From positions 1-64,000 of the forward strand of contig JAKSYS010000240.1 of assembly GCA_022925895.1 (NCBI GenBank): a stretch of DNA of 64,000 nt, written 5' to 3'. A model generated the notes under the pieces. It was not told the DNA's origin. It did no database searches and saw only the letters and a program-made list of their open reading frames with translations. The position numbers and the translations under genes were made by a program. This stretch comes from Fragilaria crotonensis. Its lineage: Eukaryota > Bacillariophyta > Fragilariophyceae > Fragilariales > Fragilariaceae. This document shows, one piece after another, positions 47,601 to 57,164 of this stretch (position 1 is its first letter; each line of letters begins with the position of its first letter).

Positions 47601-50578
47601 GGCGCTCTCGAATTATCCAAGTGTTCGAGTCATATTCTCCAATGGCAATTTTCCATAACTGGTGCTCCTGTCTTAGTACCATCTCATGTCTCAAACGACG
47701 TCTGTATCGAAGTTCGAGATCATTTATCGAACTCGGCGCAACATTTACAGTTGCTCTCAGCATACACAGCGCACAAGACACTGGGACATTATAAGGATCC
47801 GGCTGGAACCCAGCGAGAACAATATCGACAATTGAAACGGAAGAGCGATTCCATCACAGCTTTCCTATGGGTTACACCGCTCAATCGATCAGAGGCATGG
47901 ACGTATTATTTTGCATACTACCTCCCAGCCGTGTGTTACCCTCTCGCAAGTTCTTCCCTCACGCCTCAATGTCTTGATCGAGTGCAAAGGAAGGCCATGT
48001 CCATCATCGTTCCCAGATGCGGATTTAATCGTCATACCAAGCGAGCCATTCTTTATGGCCCTTTAGCTCTGGGAGGAGCGAGCTTCAGGTCATTGGTGGT
48101 CCAACAAGGCATCTCCCAGGCGATGATGTTTATTCGCCAGTGGAGGAATAATTCCATCGCAGGAAAGTTACTTCGGATCGCTGTTTCGTGGTTTCAGGCG
48201 CAAGTCGGCGTATCATTCTCCATCCTGGAGCACGTTCAAGAACCCTACCGCATTTAGAATCGAAATGGATTCGGTCCCTCCGGGATTTTCTGGCGTCCAT
48301 TAACGCTAAACTCCGCCTAGATACTCCGTATTTGCCGGAGCTCCAGCGTCTACACGACGTTTGCATCATGGATGTTATTCAATCTTCAGGGAAGTTTACC
48401 CTACCGAGATCTGCAAGTTGAATTATTGCCGACTGTATTTGAATGTTGTTACAATATCGGACATAACCTGTGTGAGTGGCAAGCGGTTGGATTCTAACAA
48501 GCTATCGGGAAACCACTCTCGGCTCAGTAGTTATACTCATGGCACCTCAATTTATCAAGAACGACCGTCGGAGTCCACGTGGGCACTTTGGAAGAAAGCT
48601 AACAGGCTATGGAGTACAAGCACTGACGACCTTATCCAACCCTTGGGTGATTGGGTTCTACCACTTCATAAACTCCGGCAGCGGCACCCCGCATATTGGT
48701 GGTCAGGTCGATTGTGGGTCTTGATACAAGATCAGTATATCAAATGCAATTTGGTTTCGGACCGAACCTTCCAAGAAACTGCAGTTTCGTGCGATTGGGC
48801 CGAGCTCCCAACTCTCGCAGTTCCGATGTTCGCAGTGCAATCTACGCCTGGGAGCTGGACAATTACCCAACAGAGTTATGTTTTAGAAGTGAATGATCCG
48901 CCGATGTCAGGAACGTTTACACAATATGTTGCGGCACTCCCGGAATGGGAGTCAGAATTACTGCGTCACACTGAGATGTTTGAGGACCCCTTCACAGTAG
49001 CAATGGCTCTCGAACACGGCGTTCGTGCAGTAAGTGATGGTTCAGATTGGAACCAAGAGCAAGGAGCTTTTGGTTGGACGATGAGTACCGATAGAGGCGA
49101 ACGATGCGCACAAGGCATGGGCCCTGCAAGAAGTTCTGCTCCGAACGCCTATCGTTCTGAAAGTTATGGATTATTGTCCCTCTTGTGTTTCCTTCGCAGG
49201 TTGGCTGAGTTTACAGGTAAACACGATCAATGGTATGGAGTTGTGGCTACGGACAGTCAGAGTCTGATCGACACTGTACTTCAGCGGATATCAAACAAGA
49301 GCATCTGGCGTTGATACTTTTATCGGCGGCGCACAGCGTCAGATCAAGACCCATCCGCTCGACCCAACTCTCCCAGATTGGGACGTTATTCGTGGAATTC
49401 AGGTTCTTCTTCAACAAATGCCAGAGTTAAAATTGAAGCATGTTAAAGGCCACCAGGATCGTGATATCCCATATCGGCATCTATCCTTGTTGGCCCAGTT
49501 GAACGTTGATGCTGACGCGCAAGCATCACAATATCAAAGAGATTTGGGTTCGTACCGACCAGACGTGCTCCTTACCGAATGGGCAGGGGTTCACTTGGAG
49601 TTTCCATCGGGCACAGTCACAGCCCATTATGAAGCAGCGTTACGATATCAGGCAACTGCGCCCGCGTTACAGGCTCATATGCAGGAGCGACACTCCTGGT
49701 CACCACAAACCATGGCAGCGATTAACTGGAAAGCTCATGGCTCAGCGTTCCGACGCCATCTGAAGAAGCGCACATTTCTGGTAAAACTGGTTCACGGTAT
49801 CCTTCCGACGAATCTTCACCTCCATCGATCGGATCAACGACGCAATCGTTGCCCAAGTTGTCAAAGCGTAGCCGAAAGTTGGCAGCATATCCCGTGTTGT
49901 CCATCCGACGCTCACATGTCGTGGCGAAATTCGTTCCTCAAGACAATAGATGTGACATGCACCAGGCTCGGGACGATGCCACATTTGCAGGCACTCTTGC
50001 TTCGAGGAATTCGAGAGTGGTGCTTGCATCCACACAGTGAAACTGCGTTTACTGTTCAGCCCCGCGGAGGAGATTCTCCAGCACTTCGGCGTGTCATTTT
50101 CCAACAAAACGCAATCGGCTGGGAGCATATGTTGTTGGGACGGTTTAGTAGCGAATGGAGTCGTCTTCAAGATGAATATTATGCTCGACGGGCACAGTCC
50201 ACGGAAACGAAGCGGCAAACAGGTCAGAGATGGCAAATTGCAATCATTAGTTCCATATGGAAACAATGGTTCCTTATTTGGGCGATTTGGAATAAAGCCC
50301 TACACGGAGCGGACTCTCGATTGCAGGCACAAGCAGAGCGAAGAGAAATTGAGCGACAGCTGTCCGACGTGTACGATCTTCGACCCCAAATGGAGCCTAC
50401 TAGCGTTCGACAATTGTTGCACCGAGATCTCACCGAGCATTTATCTAAAACAGTGGCATACAACAAAAATTGGTTATCGGTTTATGGTCCGCTAGTTAAA
50501 CAGAGTATCAAACGTGCGAAGGCAAAGGCCATACAAGGAGTTAAAGCGATCACACATTATTTCGAGAAGCTCAAGTAA
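44632..50578 (+). pseudogene. LINE ORF2, endonuclease-RT-RNase H, broken
   Basis: Its ATG overlaps the ORF1 stop (ATGA, 44632-44635). APE endonuclease motifs run across three frames: QNVNGL, GQEHN, VSAYQP, GDFNEAFG, CLDYALG and SSDHRG (44890-45660). RT occupies about 46900-48200 with YDATACYDRI, GTGQGSANSP and the catalytic FVDD (47472-47483). RNase H is split near 49310 (VSDGSDWNQ, YRSES, ATDSQS, then HVKGHQDRD and LNVDADA). A CPSC...H...C zinc-binding motif (about 49848-49900) and a C-terminal domain with IWKQWFLIWAIWNKALHG follow. At least seven frame changes, for example near 45135, 45375, 45825, 46800, 48260 and 49315, make it non-functional. Confidence 0.88.
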
Positions 50579-50708
50579 GTAATTTGGAGGGGACGTATAC
50601 TATGCTGGCCGCTACTGGTACACGGTAGTGTCTAGCCGTGTGGGTCGAGTGTTTTTAATCTGAACACAGCGGCAGCACGTTAAATTAGATTTGGGGTTTT
50701 TTTTTTTT

Positions 50709-51363
50709 GGTTCGTGCTTTATTAGACCGCAAAGAGGTGAACGTGAATATCAGAAATAGTGCTGGCATTACAGCTCTCATCACGGCAAGCAATTGGGGTT
50801 ATTTGGAAGTGGTCCGTGACTTACTGAATAACGAGGGGGTCGATTTGAATATCAAGGAGAAGTTTGGCTCCACAGCTCTCATCGAGGCGAGCAAGAATGG
50901 CCATTCGGATGTGGTTCGTGCTTTGTTGAATCACGCGAGAATTGATGTGAATATCCAAGATCGTTCTGGCTGCACAGCTCTCATCTATGCAAGCGAGCGG
51001 GGCGATTTGACTGTTGTTCGTGCCTTGTTGAATCACGAAGAGGTGGATGTCAATATCAGAAACAAATCGAGATTTTCGTTTGGCAAAACAGCGCTTCATG
51101 TGGCTCGCGATCAGAAGAATGATGATGTTGTACGTCTCTTGCAGGAGCACACGAAACGCGTGAAGCGGAATCACCGCAAGGATGCTGAACCGAAACAGGA
51201 TTTGCCAGATCAGGATGGTTTTGGGCGCGTTCCTGTGAGCCTTGTGCCAGAATCGATGCCTCTCATGCTCAATCTCCCCAATCACATTTCACAAAACGCC
51301 ATGGGGCGACTTCGAGGCGAAAGTCAACACACTTTACGAGTAACCAATGATACACTAAAATAG
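50709..51363 (+). pseudogene. ANK-H, 3' part
   Basis: Resumes at the second copy of the target duplication (VVRAL) and continues LDRKEVNVNIRNSAGITAL through about five repeats. A basic tail follows (VKRNHRKDAEPKQDLP) and a non-ankyrin end HTLRVTNDTLK. The tail differs from the ENI ending of the other loci and is the only complete version; a relic of the same tail lies at 19245-19480. Separated from its start by the LINE, it is probably not translated. Confidence 0.88.
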
Positions 51364-51696
51364 TAGATGGTTGACAATACGAGTTGGTACTTGTACTCCA
51401 ATACTACCACGAGTACTGGAAACTGGAATACGGTACTCTGATACTGCGTATAATAGCATTCTGGATTTTCTCAGTTCCAGTACTAGTACCTGGTACCTAC
51501 TGGAGTACTGTGTTGCATACTCAGTTCTCTGTTGCATACATATGCATACTTAGTTCTTCGTTAGACTATCACACATCGAACCAGCTCGTTGGTCGCACAA
51601 TTACAATTAATAGTGTCCATCAACAACCCCTCGTAATCCAGTTGACCCTCGCCATTGTGCACTCCTATAGTATATTGGTGCACAAACGATAGACGA
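51364..51696 (+). promoter_or_regulatory. Upstream block of ANK-I
   Basis: A GTAC-rich stretch (51388-51520) and the GGTCGCACAATTACAATTAA and TATATTGGTGCACAAACGAT segments are nearly identical to the block before ANK-D (16480-16775). A promoter is likely; the core is not identified. Confidence 0.45.
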
Positions 51697-51712
51697 CAGC
51701 AGCAGCAGCAGC

Positions 51713-51799
<87 letters not shown>
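51697..51799 (+). repeat. Expanded CAG microsatellite before ANK-I
   Basis: Three CAG runs, about 5, 17 and 10 units plus a CAA, are separated by two CACAG interruptions. The last run is in frame with ANK-I as poly-Gln followed by EEEEADTNKRLRYM. The interruptions would turn the earlier runs into poly-Ala and poly-Ser. No ATG lies upstream in this frame after a stop at 51668, so the tract may be 5' untranslated. Confidence 0.95.
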
Positions 51800-51838
51800 G
51801 AAGAAGAAGAAGCGGATACAAATAAACGACTCCGATAC

Positions 51839-54241
51839 ATGAATCTTGATTTGGAATTGATTCGGAATGCACGAGATGGGAATCTTGAAAGGGTTCGTGA
51901 CCTCTTGCAACGAGGGGCCTATGTGAATGCCAGAATTGGTATACATGGCAATGCTGCTCTCATTTTGGCAAGTGCAAGGGGTCATTTGGAAGTAGTTCGA
52001 GCTTTATTGGATAATGACGCGACAGTGGATGTCAATATTCAAAATACGAATGGCAGGACGGCTCTCATTTTAGCGAGCTACTATGGCCGATTGGAAGTCG
52101 TTCGTGAGTTATTGAATCACGATGGGATAGATGTGAATATCCAGGATACGGATGGTTACACCGCACTTATCTTGGCAAGCAACAATGCCGAATTGGAAGT
52201 TGTTCGTGTTTTATTGAATCATGTAGGAGTGGATGTGAATATTCGAGATCATGATGGCAGGACAGCTCTCATCTGTGCAAGCAATAATAATCATTTGGAG
52301 GTGGCTGGTGATTTATTGCTTCACAACGGGGTGGATGTGAATATTCAGGATAATTACGGCGACACAGCTCTGCTCTGTGCAACCAATAGTGAAAACTTGG
52401 AAGTGGTTCGTTGTATATTGCATCACACGGCAGTAGATGTGAACATCCAGGATAATTATGGCAGGACAGCTCTCATCTTGGCCTGCGAGAATGGTAATTT
52501 GGAATTGGTTCGTTATTTGTTGCGTCCGATGCTGTGGGTGAATGTGAACATTCAGGATAGGAATCGAAGGACTGCTCTCATGTTTGCAATCAATAACGGG
52601 AATTTAGAGGTGGTTCGAGCATTATTGGGTCGAGAAGGGGTAAACATAAATATCCGGGATAGCCATGGCAGAACCGCTCTCATCTTGGCAAGTAATGACG
52701 GCAATTTGGAAATGGTTCGTGCTCTATTGCATCACGATGGAGTGGCTGTGAATATGCAGGACTATAATGGCAGGACAGCTCTCATCGTGGCATGCATGAA
52801 TAGCAATTTGGAAATGGGTCGTTATCTACTGCGTCGGAGCCTGAGGGTGAAGGTAAATATCAAGGACAATACGGGCACGACAGCTCTCATCGCGGCAAGT
52901 AATAACGGCAATTTGGTAATGGTTCGTGATTTATTGAATGACGTAACGCTGGATGTGAATATCCAGGACAATACGGGCAGGACGGCCCTTGTTTGTGCAA
53001 GCAACAATGGTCATTCGGACGTGGTTCGCGTTTTGCTGCAGCACGTGAATTTCCAGGACAGCACTGGCAGCACAGCTCTCATACGTGCAAGTGAGAATGG
53101 CCTTTTGGCAATGGTTCGTGATTTATTGAATGACGTAAGGGTGGATGTGAATATCCAAAACAATACGGGCAGGACAGCTCTCATCGCGGCAAGCGAGACT
53201 GGCAATTTGGAAGTGGTTCGCGAGTTATTGCGTAAAAGACGGTTGGATGCGAATATCGAGGATAATAATGGCAGGACAGCTCTGGTATGTGCAAGCAATA
53301 ATGGCCATTCGGACGTGGTTTGCCTTTTGCTGCATCTCGACGGGGAGGACGTGAATTTCCAGGACAGCAGTGGCAACACAGCTCTCATACGTGCAAGTAA
53401 GAATGGCCAAGCGGACTCGGTTCGTGCTTTACTGCATCTCGACAAGGTGGATGTGAGTATTCAGGGCAATGAGGGCAGGACAGCTCTCATCGCGGCAAGC
53501 AACTCTCTATGTAAACGACTCCGATACATGAATCTCGGTTTAGAGTTGATTCAGAATGCTCGAGATGGGAATCTTGAAGGGGTTTGTGCCCTCTTGGAAC
53601 ATGGGGGAAATATGAATGCCAAAATTGGTGTTCATGGCAACACTGCTCTCATCTTGGCAAGCACAAGGGGACATTTGGAAGTGGTTCGCGCTTTATTGGA
53701 TCACAACGAGAGTTTGGATGTCAATATTCAGAATCATAATGGCAGGACGGCTCTCATTTTAGCGAGCTACTATGGCCGATTGGAAGTCGTTCGTGAGTTA
53801 TTGAATCACGATGGGATAGATGTGAATATCCAGGATACGGATGGTTACACCGCACTTATCTTGGCAAGCAACAATGCCGAATTGGAAGTTGTTCGTGTTT
53901 TATTGAATCATGTAGGAGTGGATGTGAATATTCGAGATCATGATGGCAGGACAGCTCTCATCTGTGCAAGCAATAATAATCATTTGGAGGTGGCTGGTGA
54001 TTTATTGCGTCACGGAGGAGTGAAGTTGAATATTCAGGATAATGACGGCGATACAGCACTCATCTTGGCAAGTCATAACGGCAATTTGGAAATGGTTCGT
54101 GAGTTATTGCGTCACGGAGAATTGGATGCGAATATGCAAGACTATAATGGCAGGACAGCTCTTGTATGTGCACGCGAGAATGGTCATTTGGACGTGGTTG
54201 GTGATTTATTAGATCACCAAAGGGCGAATGAGAATCTATAG
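51839..54241 (+). CDS. ANK-I, fused double ankyrin-repeat protein
   Basis: An 800-residue frame starting MNLDLELIRNARDGNLERVR with about 23 ankyrin repeats. At 53508-53600 a second N-terminal cap appears in mid-protein (SLCKRLRYMNLGLELIQNAR, then GNMNAKIGVHGNTALI), so the gene is a fusion of two family members. After it the repeats replay the first half: a stretch of at least 230 bp near 52081-52315 is identical to 53770-54004. The last repeat ends QRANENL and TAG. Repeats near 52490-52860 (ELVRYLLRPMLWVNVNIQD) are the most diverged. Intact reading makes expression plausible; function unknown. Confidence 0.8.
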   Translation: MNLDLELIRNARDGNLERVRDLLQRGAYVNARIGIHGNAALILASARGHLEVVRALLDNDATVDVNIQNTNGRTALILASYYGRLEVVRELLNHDGIDVNIQDTDGYTALILASNNAELEVVRVLLNHVGVDVNIRDHDGRTALICASNNNHLEVAGDLLLHNGVDVNIQDNYGDTALLCATNSENLEVVRCILHHTAVDVNIQDNYGRTALILACENGNLELVRYLLRPMLWVNVNIQDRNRRTALMFAINNGNLEVVRALLGREGVNINIRDSHGRTALILASNDGNLEMVRALLHHDGVAVNMQDYNGRTALIVACMNSNLEMGRYLLRRSLRVKVNIKDNTGTTALIAASNNGNLVMVRDLLNDVTLDVNIQDNTGRTALVCASNNGHSDVVRVLLQHVNFQDSTGSTALIRASENGLLAMVRDLLNDVRVDVNIQNNTGRTALIAASETGNLEVVRELLRKRRLDANIEDNNGRTALVCASNNGHSDVVCLLLHLDGEDVNFQDSSGNTALIRASKNGQADSVRALLHLDKVDVSIQGNEGRTALIAASNSLCKRLRYMNLGLELIQNARDGNLEGVCALLEHGGNMNAKIGVHGNTALILASTRGHLEVVRALLDHNESLDVNIQNHNGRTALILASYYGRLEVVRELLNHDGIDVNIQDTDGYTALILASNNAELEVVRVLLNHVGVDVNIRDHDGRTALICASNNNHLEVAGDLLRHGGVKLNIQDNDGDTALILASHNGNLEMVRELLRHGELDANMQDYNGRTALVCARENGHLDVVGDLLDHQRANENL

Positions 54242-55862
54242 GATAATGATGGCATCACTGCTGCATCTTAGCATTTAGGAATAGATATTGGGCAGAATTT
54301 CATTCCTTGCCGAATGATCACGAAGGGTGGATTTGTAGCTCCATGATCATGTCAGAAGTGACTTGTCGGACATTGTAAGCCTTGTTGGGACAGTAGGCTT
54401 ATCCCCTTGATGAATTCGCGGAGAAGGAAAAGCGGAAACGTTGATAAGGGGAAGATCACAATCGTCGCGAGGGTATTGAACGTAAACAGACTTCCCGTGA
54501 GAAGCTTCACAAGACGGAAATGCAGCAGGATGATGGTGATCGTCCCTTGGTGTATGGCATGCAAGGTGAAGAGAAACAGGAATTGGAAGGCGGCGCCGCC
54601 AAGACACAGAACAACTCCGACGCAAGCATCTTAATGCTATGAATTAAACCTTTGCTTATGCTGCAGGTCTCGACTTGTCGAACGCATCAAGAAAGTCTAC
54701 AAACTTGGATCGGTTGCCTTTTGCGATAGTGGACGACAGAAGTCCAGGAAGTTTGCAGTGACAACGATAAGTTCTTGTATTCATGGTGATTCAGAGACCA
54801 TCAATCAGATACGTCAACCTTGGTGCCTGATCCAGGTGTGATAAAAAACCACCACTCCGAGATAAAGGTATTGATGGACGCATTGCGCTGGCGAAATGTT
54901 GCAGCGGTACGTGGAAAATAAACGAGCCGAGAGGCAGCAAGGTACAAATGTATCTTCCGATTGGAATTGCAAATCGCTGGATTCCAATCCAACTTTTTTG
55001 GGCGATTTGCTGGTTTGCAATCCAACCCAAAACTGTGCATGGAATTGAAGCGCACGTCCAGAAAGTGGCAGAAGGGGTTGAATGACGTTGAAAAGTGAGC
55101 ATCGACGACGAGAGTAATGCAAGGTTGCATGTGCTACAGGAGCTGCTGGCTTTAGGACGGTACTGTCAGCAGATCACTTCATGGACGAGTGCCCGAATGT
55201 GGTATGACACCCTTGTCTGTCGGATCGAAATATTTCAAAGTTGCAATGAGAGGTTTCACGAAAAGATGCCGTGTCGTCGCCATGTGAACCTTTACGCCGT
55301 GAACCAGACCAAGAAACCTTGAGACCAGCATACCTCGAAGAGTGCTTGTATCAATTACTCAAAACCATTGCCGACTCGCAACGCATTTCGTACTCAATTC
55401 AAAATCTCCCAACAACTCAGATATTCAATCATATGAAGATTTTTTTCTCGATTATAAGGATGCGGAAGAAAGTATGGACTGCAATCGTGAAACATTGTGA
55501 GGCTCTCCTTGAGCAAATTCTACCACCATATATCAATTTATTCATTATTGTCGAATGCAGGACGACACAATCAGGAGATTTGATGAGTTCCAGTTCATTG
55601 CATTTACAGCAAAAAGGTTGGAGGGTTAGGCAATTGTAGAAACCTCCTTCAATATGGTTACTGTCGTCTCTGCCATTTTGCCGACCATTCAATTCGGGTG
55701 AAAGGGTTACGGTGTGTAGGATGCTACCACATTTCGTGATTAATGGTACAACTTCACATTCGCCTAGTGTACGTCGAGACGTCAACTCGGCTCTCACACA
55801 CACCGCTTTTAGTTCACAGTCATTGAGGCCTTGAGACTGTTTGTTGATTTGTGGACTGTCAC
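54242..55862 (+). pseudogene. Decayed C-terminal tail of ANK-I locus
   Basis: Starts DNDGITAAS-stop. An EKLHKTEMQQDDGDRPL and EEKQELEGGAAKTQNNSD stretch (about 54495-54635) is the counterpart of EEEWQQDDADRL in the other tails. TEQLRRKHLNAMN (about 54608-54645) and AYAAGLDLSNA follow. An open stretch at 55095-55322 (IDDESNARLHVLQELLALG...) is related to part of tail B. Then the sequence parallels tail D to the TATA block. Confidence 0.6.
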
Positions 55863-55869
55863 TATAAAA
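55863..55869 (+). promoter_or_regulatory. TATA-box-like element
   Basis: TATAAAATGCATGGATCG in the conserved block, as at 7154 and 36561. The gene that should follow is displaced or removed by the elements downstream. Confidence 0.35.
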
Positions 55870-56096
55870 TGCATGGATCGTTGGTTCGTGTCATGCAGTT
55901 GGCATCATGTTCATCATGTCTCTAGAGCAGATTCATGTGACAGAGACATACCCAGTGCATTCGGTGGTCGTTGTCCTGGAGTTCAGTGTTCAGTCACACT
56001 GACTGGCGACAGGGCTCCAGATTCCAAATATGGCGTACAACAAGTCTACAAGTACTACCGGTACGTCGTAGCTGCTAGTAGTAGTAGTACATATAC

Positions 56097-56155
56097 TATG
56101 GCTGGTTTCATCAAGAAACTACATATAGTACAAGTTGTGTAGGAATGGTACAAAA
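56097..56155 (+). repeat. Possible left inverted repeat of a second DNA transposon
   Basis: TATGGCTGGTTTCATCAAGAAACT...GGTACAAAAT resembles the left inverted repeat at 36807-36854 (TATGGCAGGTTTCATCGTCA...GGTACAAAAT), and a TA precedes it. The LINE begins 9 bp later, so it may have inserted into a related transposon whose remainder lies outside the window. Similarity is partial. Confidence 0.45.
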
Positions 56156-56356
56156 TCCATTGACACAATTTTTTATAAACACATACGTAGCCATCGGACC
56201 GTCCGTCGTCCGTTTTTTACATCAGTTAATAGGAAGTTGTCGCGTGCTCCAACCACCATGACAGAGGCTGCTGGTCTACCGTCTGCCTCTATCCCTTTGG
56301 GTCATCCTGATCCAGACAACCCTCAGCTATCCTTTGGAATCGAAGTATGGCTTGAT

Positions 56357-57164
56357 ATACTAAACTCTTCTATACATGTTTATCATACGTCTATTTCTAG
56401 GCGGATGCATTTCATGTTGCTGGCACTTTCGGGCGGGCGGTAATTGTTTAGGGACAGATGGAGATAAAGAAGCAGTAGAAAAGCTACGCATCAGAATAGA
56501 GGACAACACCAACTCATGTGGGTGCCAAGGGCAATAGGAAAAAAGAAGCATGGCTTGTAGCAGGATGCTACGTAGCAGCAGAGGAAGTGATGGTTGTGCA
56601 GTACAACAGTACAATACTGAGTACTCATACAGGTTGAAGAAGTACTGGTGGTATAGCGGACAAACCACCAGCAAATGACTGTGATCAGAAACACCCACTT
56701 GAAGTGAGAAAGATAGATGGGAACCAGCAGCTTGCTGAAGTGCACATGGGCACAGTAGCTTGCACGCCGATTCCAGAGAAAATACTGGTATTGTAATTAC
56801 CAGTGCTGAAAGTTGTGAAAAGTGAGAAAACAGCAATTGCTGTACAGTAGAAATGTGGCTAGTACTCGAGTAGCCAGTAGAGATACCGCGAGCGAAGTCA
56901 ATTGCATGGTGTTGAGTCTTGACCATGGTGGGTGAATCCACCTCGGTTTGTCGACCATTCCAGCTGGAGTTTTGCTGATACCCAAGACAGGGTGCAGCAA
57001 TGGACTGAACAGCGAAGCAAGTGATCACAGAGATCCGTGCTCCGCTGGAAAAAGACATTGAACCCACCATGGTGGTGGGCTCCGACACAACCACGCGTCC
57101 CAGGACACAAAAACGGACCGACAGACAGACCGGATTTTAGAATCTGGTGAGAAGAAATTGTGTA
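56357..57164 (-). mobile_element. 808-bp insertion with LINE-like 5' end
   Basis: Flanked by GAAGTATGGCTTGAT (56342-56356 and 57165-57179), a 15-bp duplication. Read on the minus strand it begins TACACAATTTCTTCTCACC, carries CGGTCCGTTTTTGTG and GTGGTTGTGTCGGAGCCCAC, and reaches CCACCATG about 94 bp in. This is the same layout as the LINE leaders (CACAATTT, CGTCCGT, CCACCATG). No poly(A) or poly(T) tail is present. It is probably a short non-autonomous relative of the LINE, or a retrocopy. Confidence 0.75.
56360..57070 (-). CDS. Open frame filling the 808-bp insertion
   Basis: On the minus strand an ATG in perfect CCACCATGG context opens 236 codons (MVGSMSFSSGARISVITCFA...) ending with TAG three bases before the target duplication. 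The protein is rich in Ser, Leu and Cys with several hydrophobic stretches (LVITIPVFSL, LPLLLRSILLQAMLLF). I recognise no family. A frame of this length spanning almost the whole insert is unlikely by chance, but the strand is pyrimidine-rich, which lowers the stop frequency. It could be an element-encoded protein or an accident. Confidence 0.4.
   Translation of the reverse strand: MVGSMSFSSGARISVITCFAVQSIAAPCLGYQQNSSWNGRQTEVDSPTMVKTQHHAIDFARGISTGYSSTSHISTVQQLLFSHFSQLSALVITIPVFSLESACKLLCPCALQQAAGSHLSFSLQVGVSDHSHLLVVCPLYHQYFFNLYEYSVLYCCTAQPSLPLLLRSILLQAMLLFSYCPWHPHELVLSSILMRSFSTASLSPSVPKQLPPARKCQQHEMHPPRNRRMINMYRRV

Larger units (their letters stand above)
41441..50708 (+). mobile_element. Full-length LINE (APE endonuclease, RT, RNase H)
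   Basis: 9268 bp, flanked by the 13-bp duplication GGTTCGTGCTTTA. It has a 94-bp 5' leader starting CACAATTT, ORF1, ORF2 and a 130-bp 3' region ending GCGGCAGCACGTTAAATTAG...GGGG plus 12 T. The 5' leader length is identical in the LINE at 56164. Domain order EN-RT-RNase H-zinc finger is that of I-like/RNase H-bearing LINE clades. ORF1 has about one frameshift and ORF2 about seven, so the copy is dead, although both ends are complete. Confidence 0.93.

Noticed and set aside
51561-51985. Minus-strand frames rich in Leu, Ala or Cys
   Set aside because: They are translations of the CAG microsatellite on the opposite strand.
55095-55322. Independent 75-residue gene
   Set aside because: It lies inside the decayed downstream tail shared by several ankyrin loci, and the equivalent stretches at A, D and G are broken.
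56360-57094. Longer reading of the minus-strand frame starting upstream of the ATG at 57070
   Set aside because: The extra codons begin at GTG and lie in what matches the LINE leader; the ATG in CCACCATGG context is the better start.
56357-57164. Spliceosomal intron within LINE ORF1
   Set aside because: It begins AT and ends TA on the + strand and is flanked by a 15-bp duplication, which marks an insertion.
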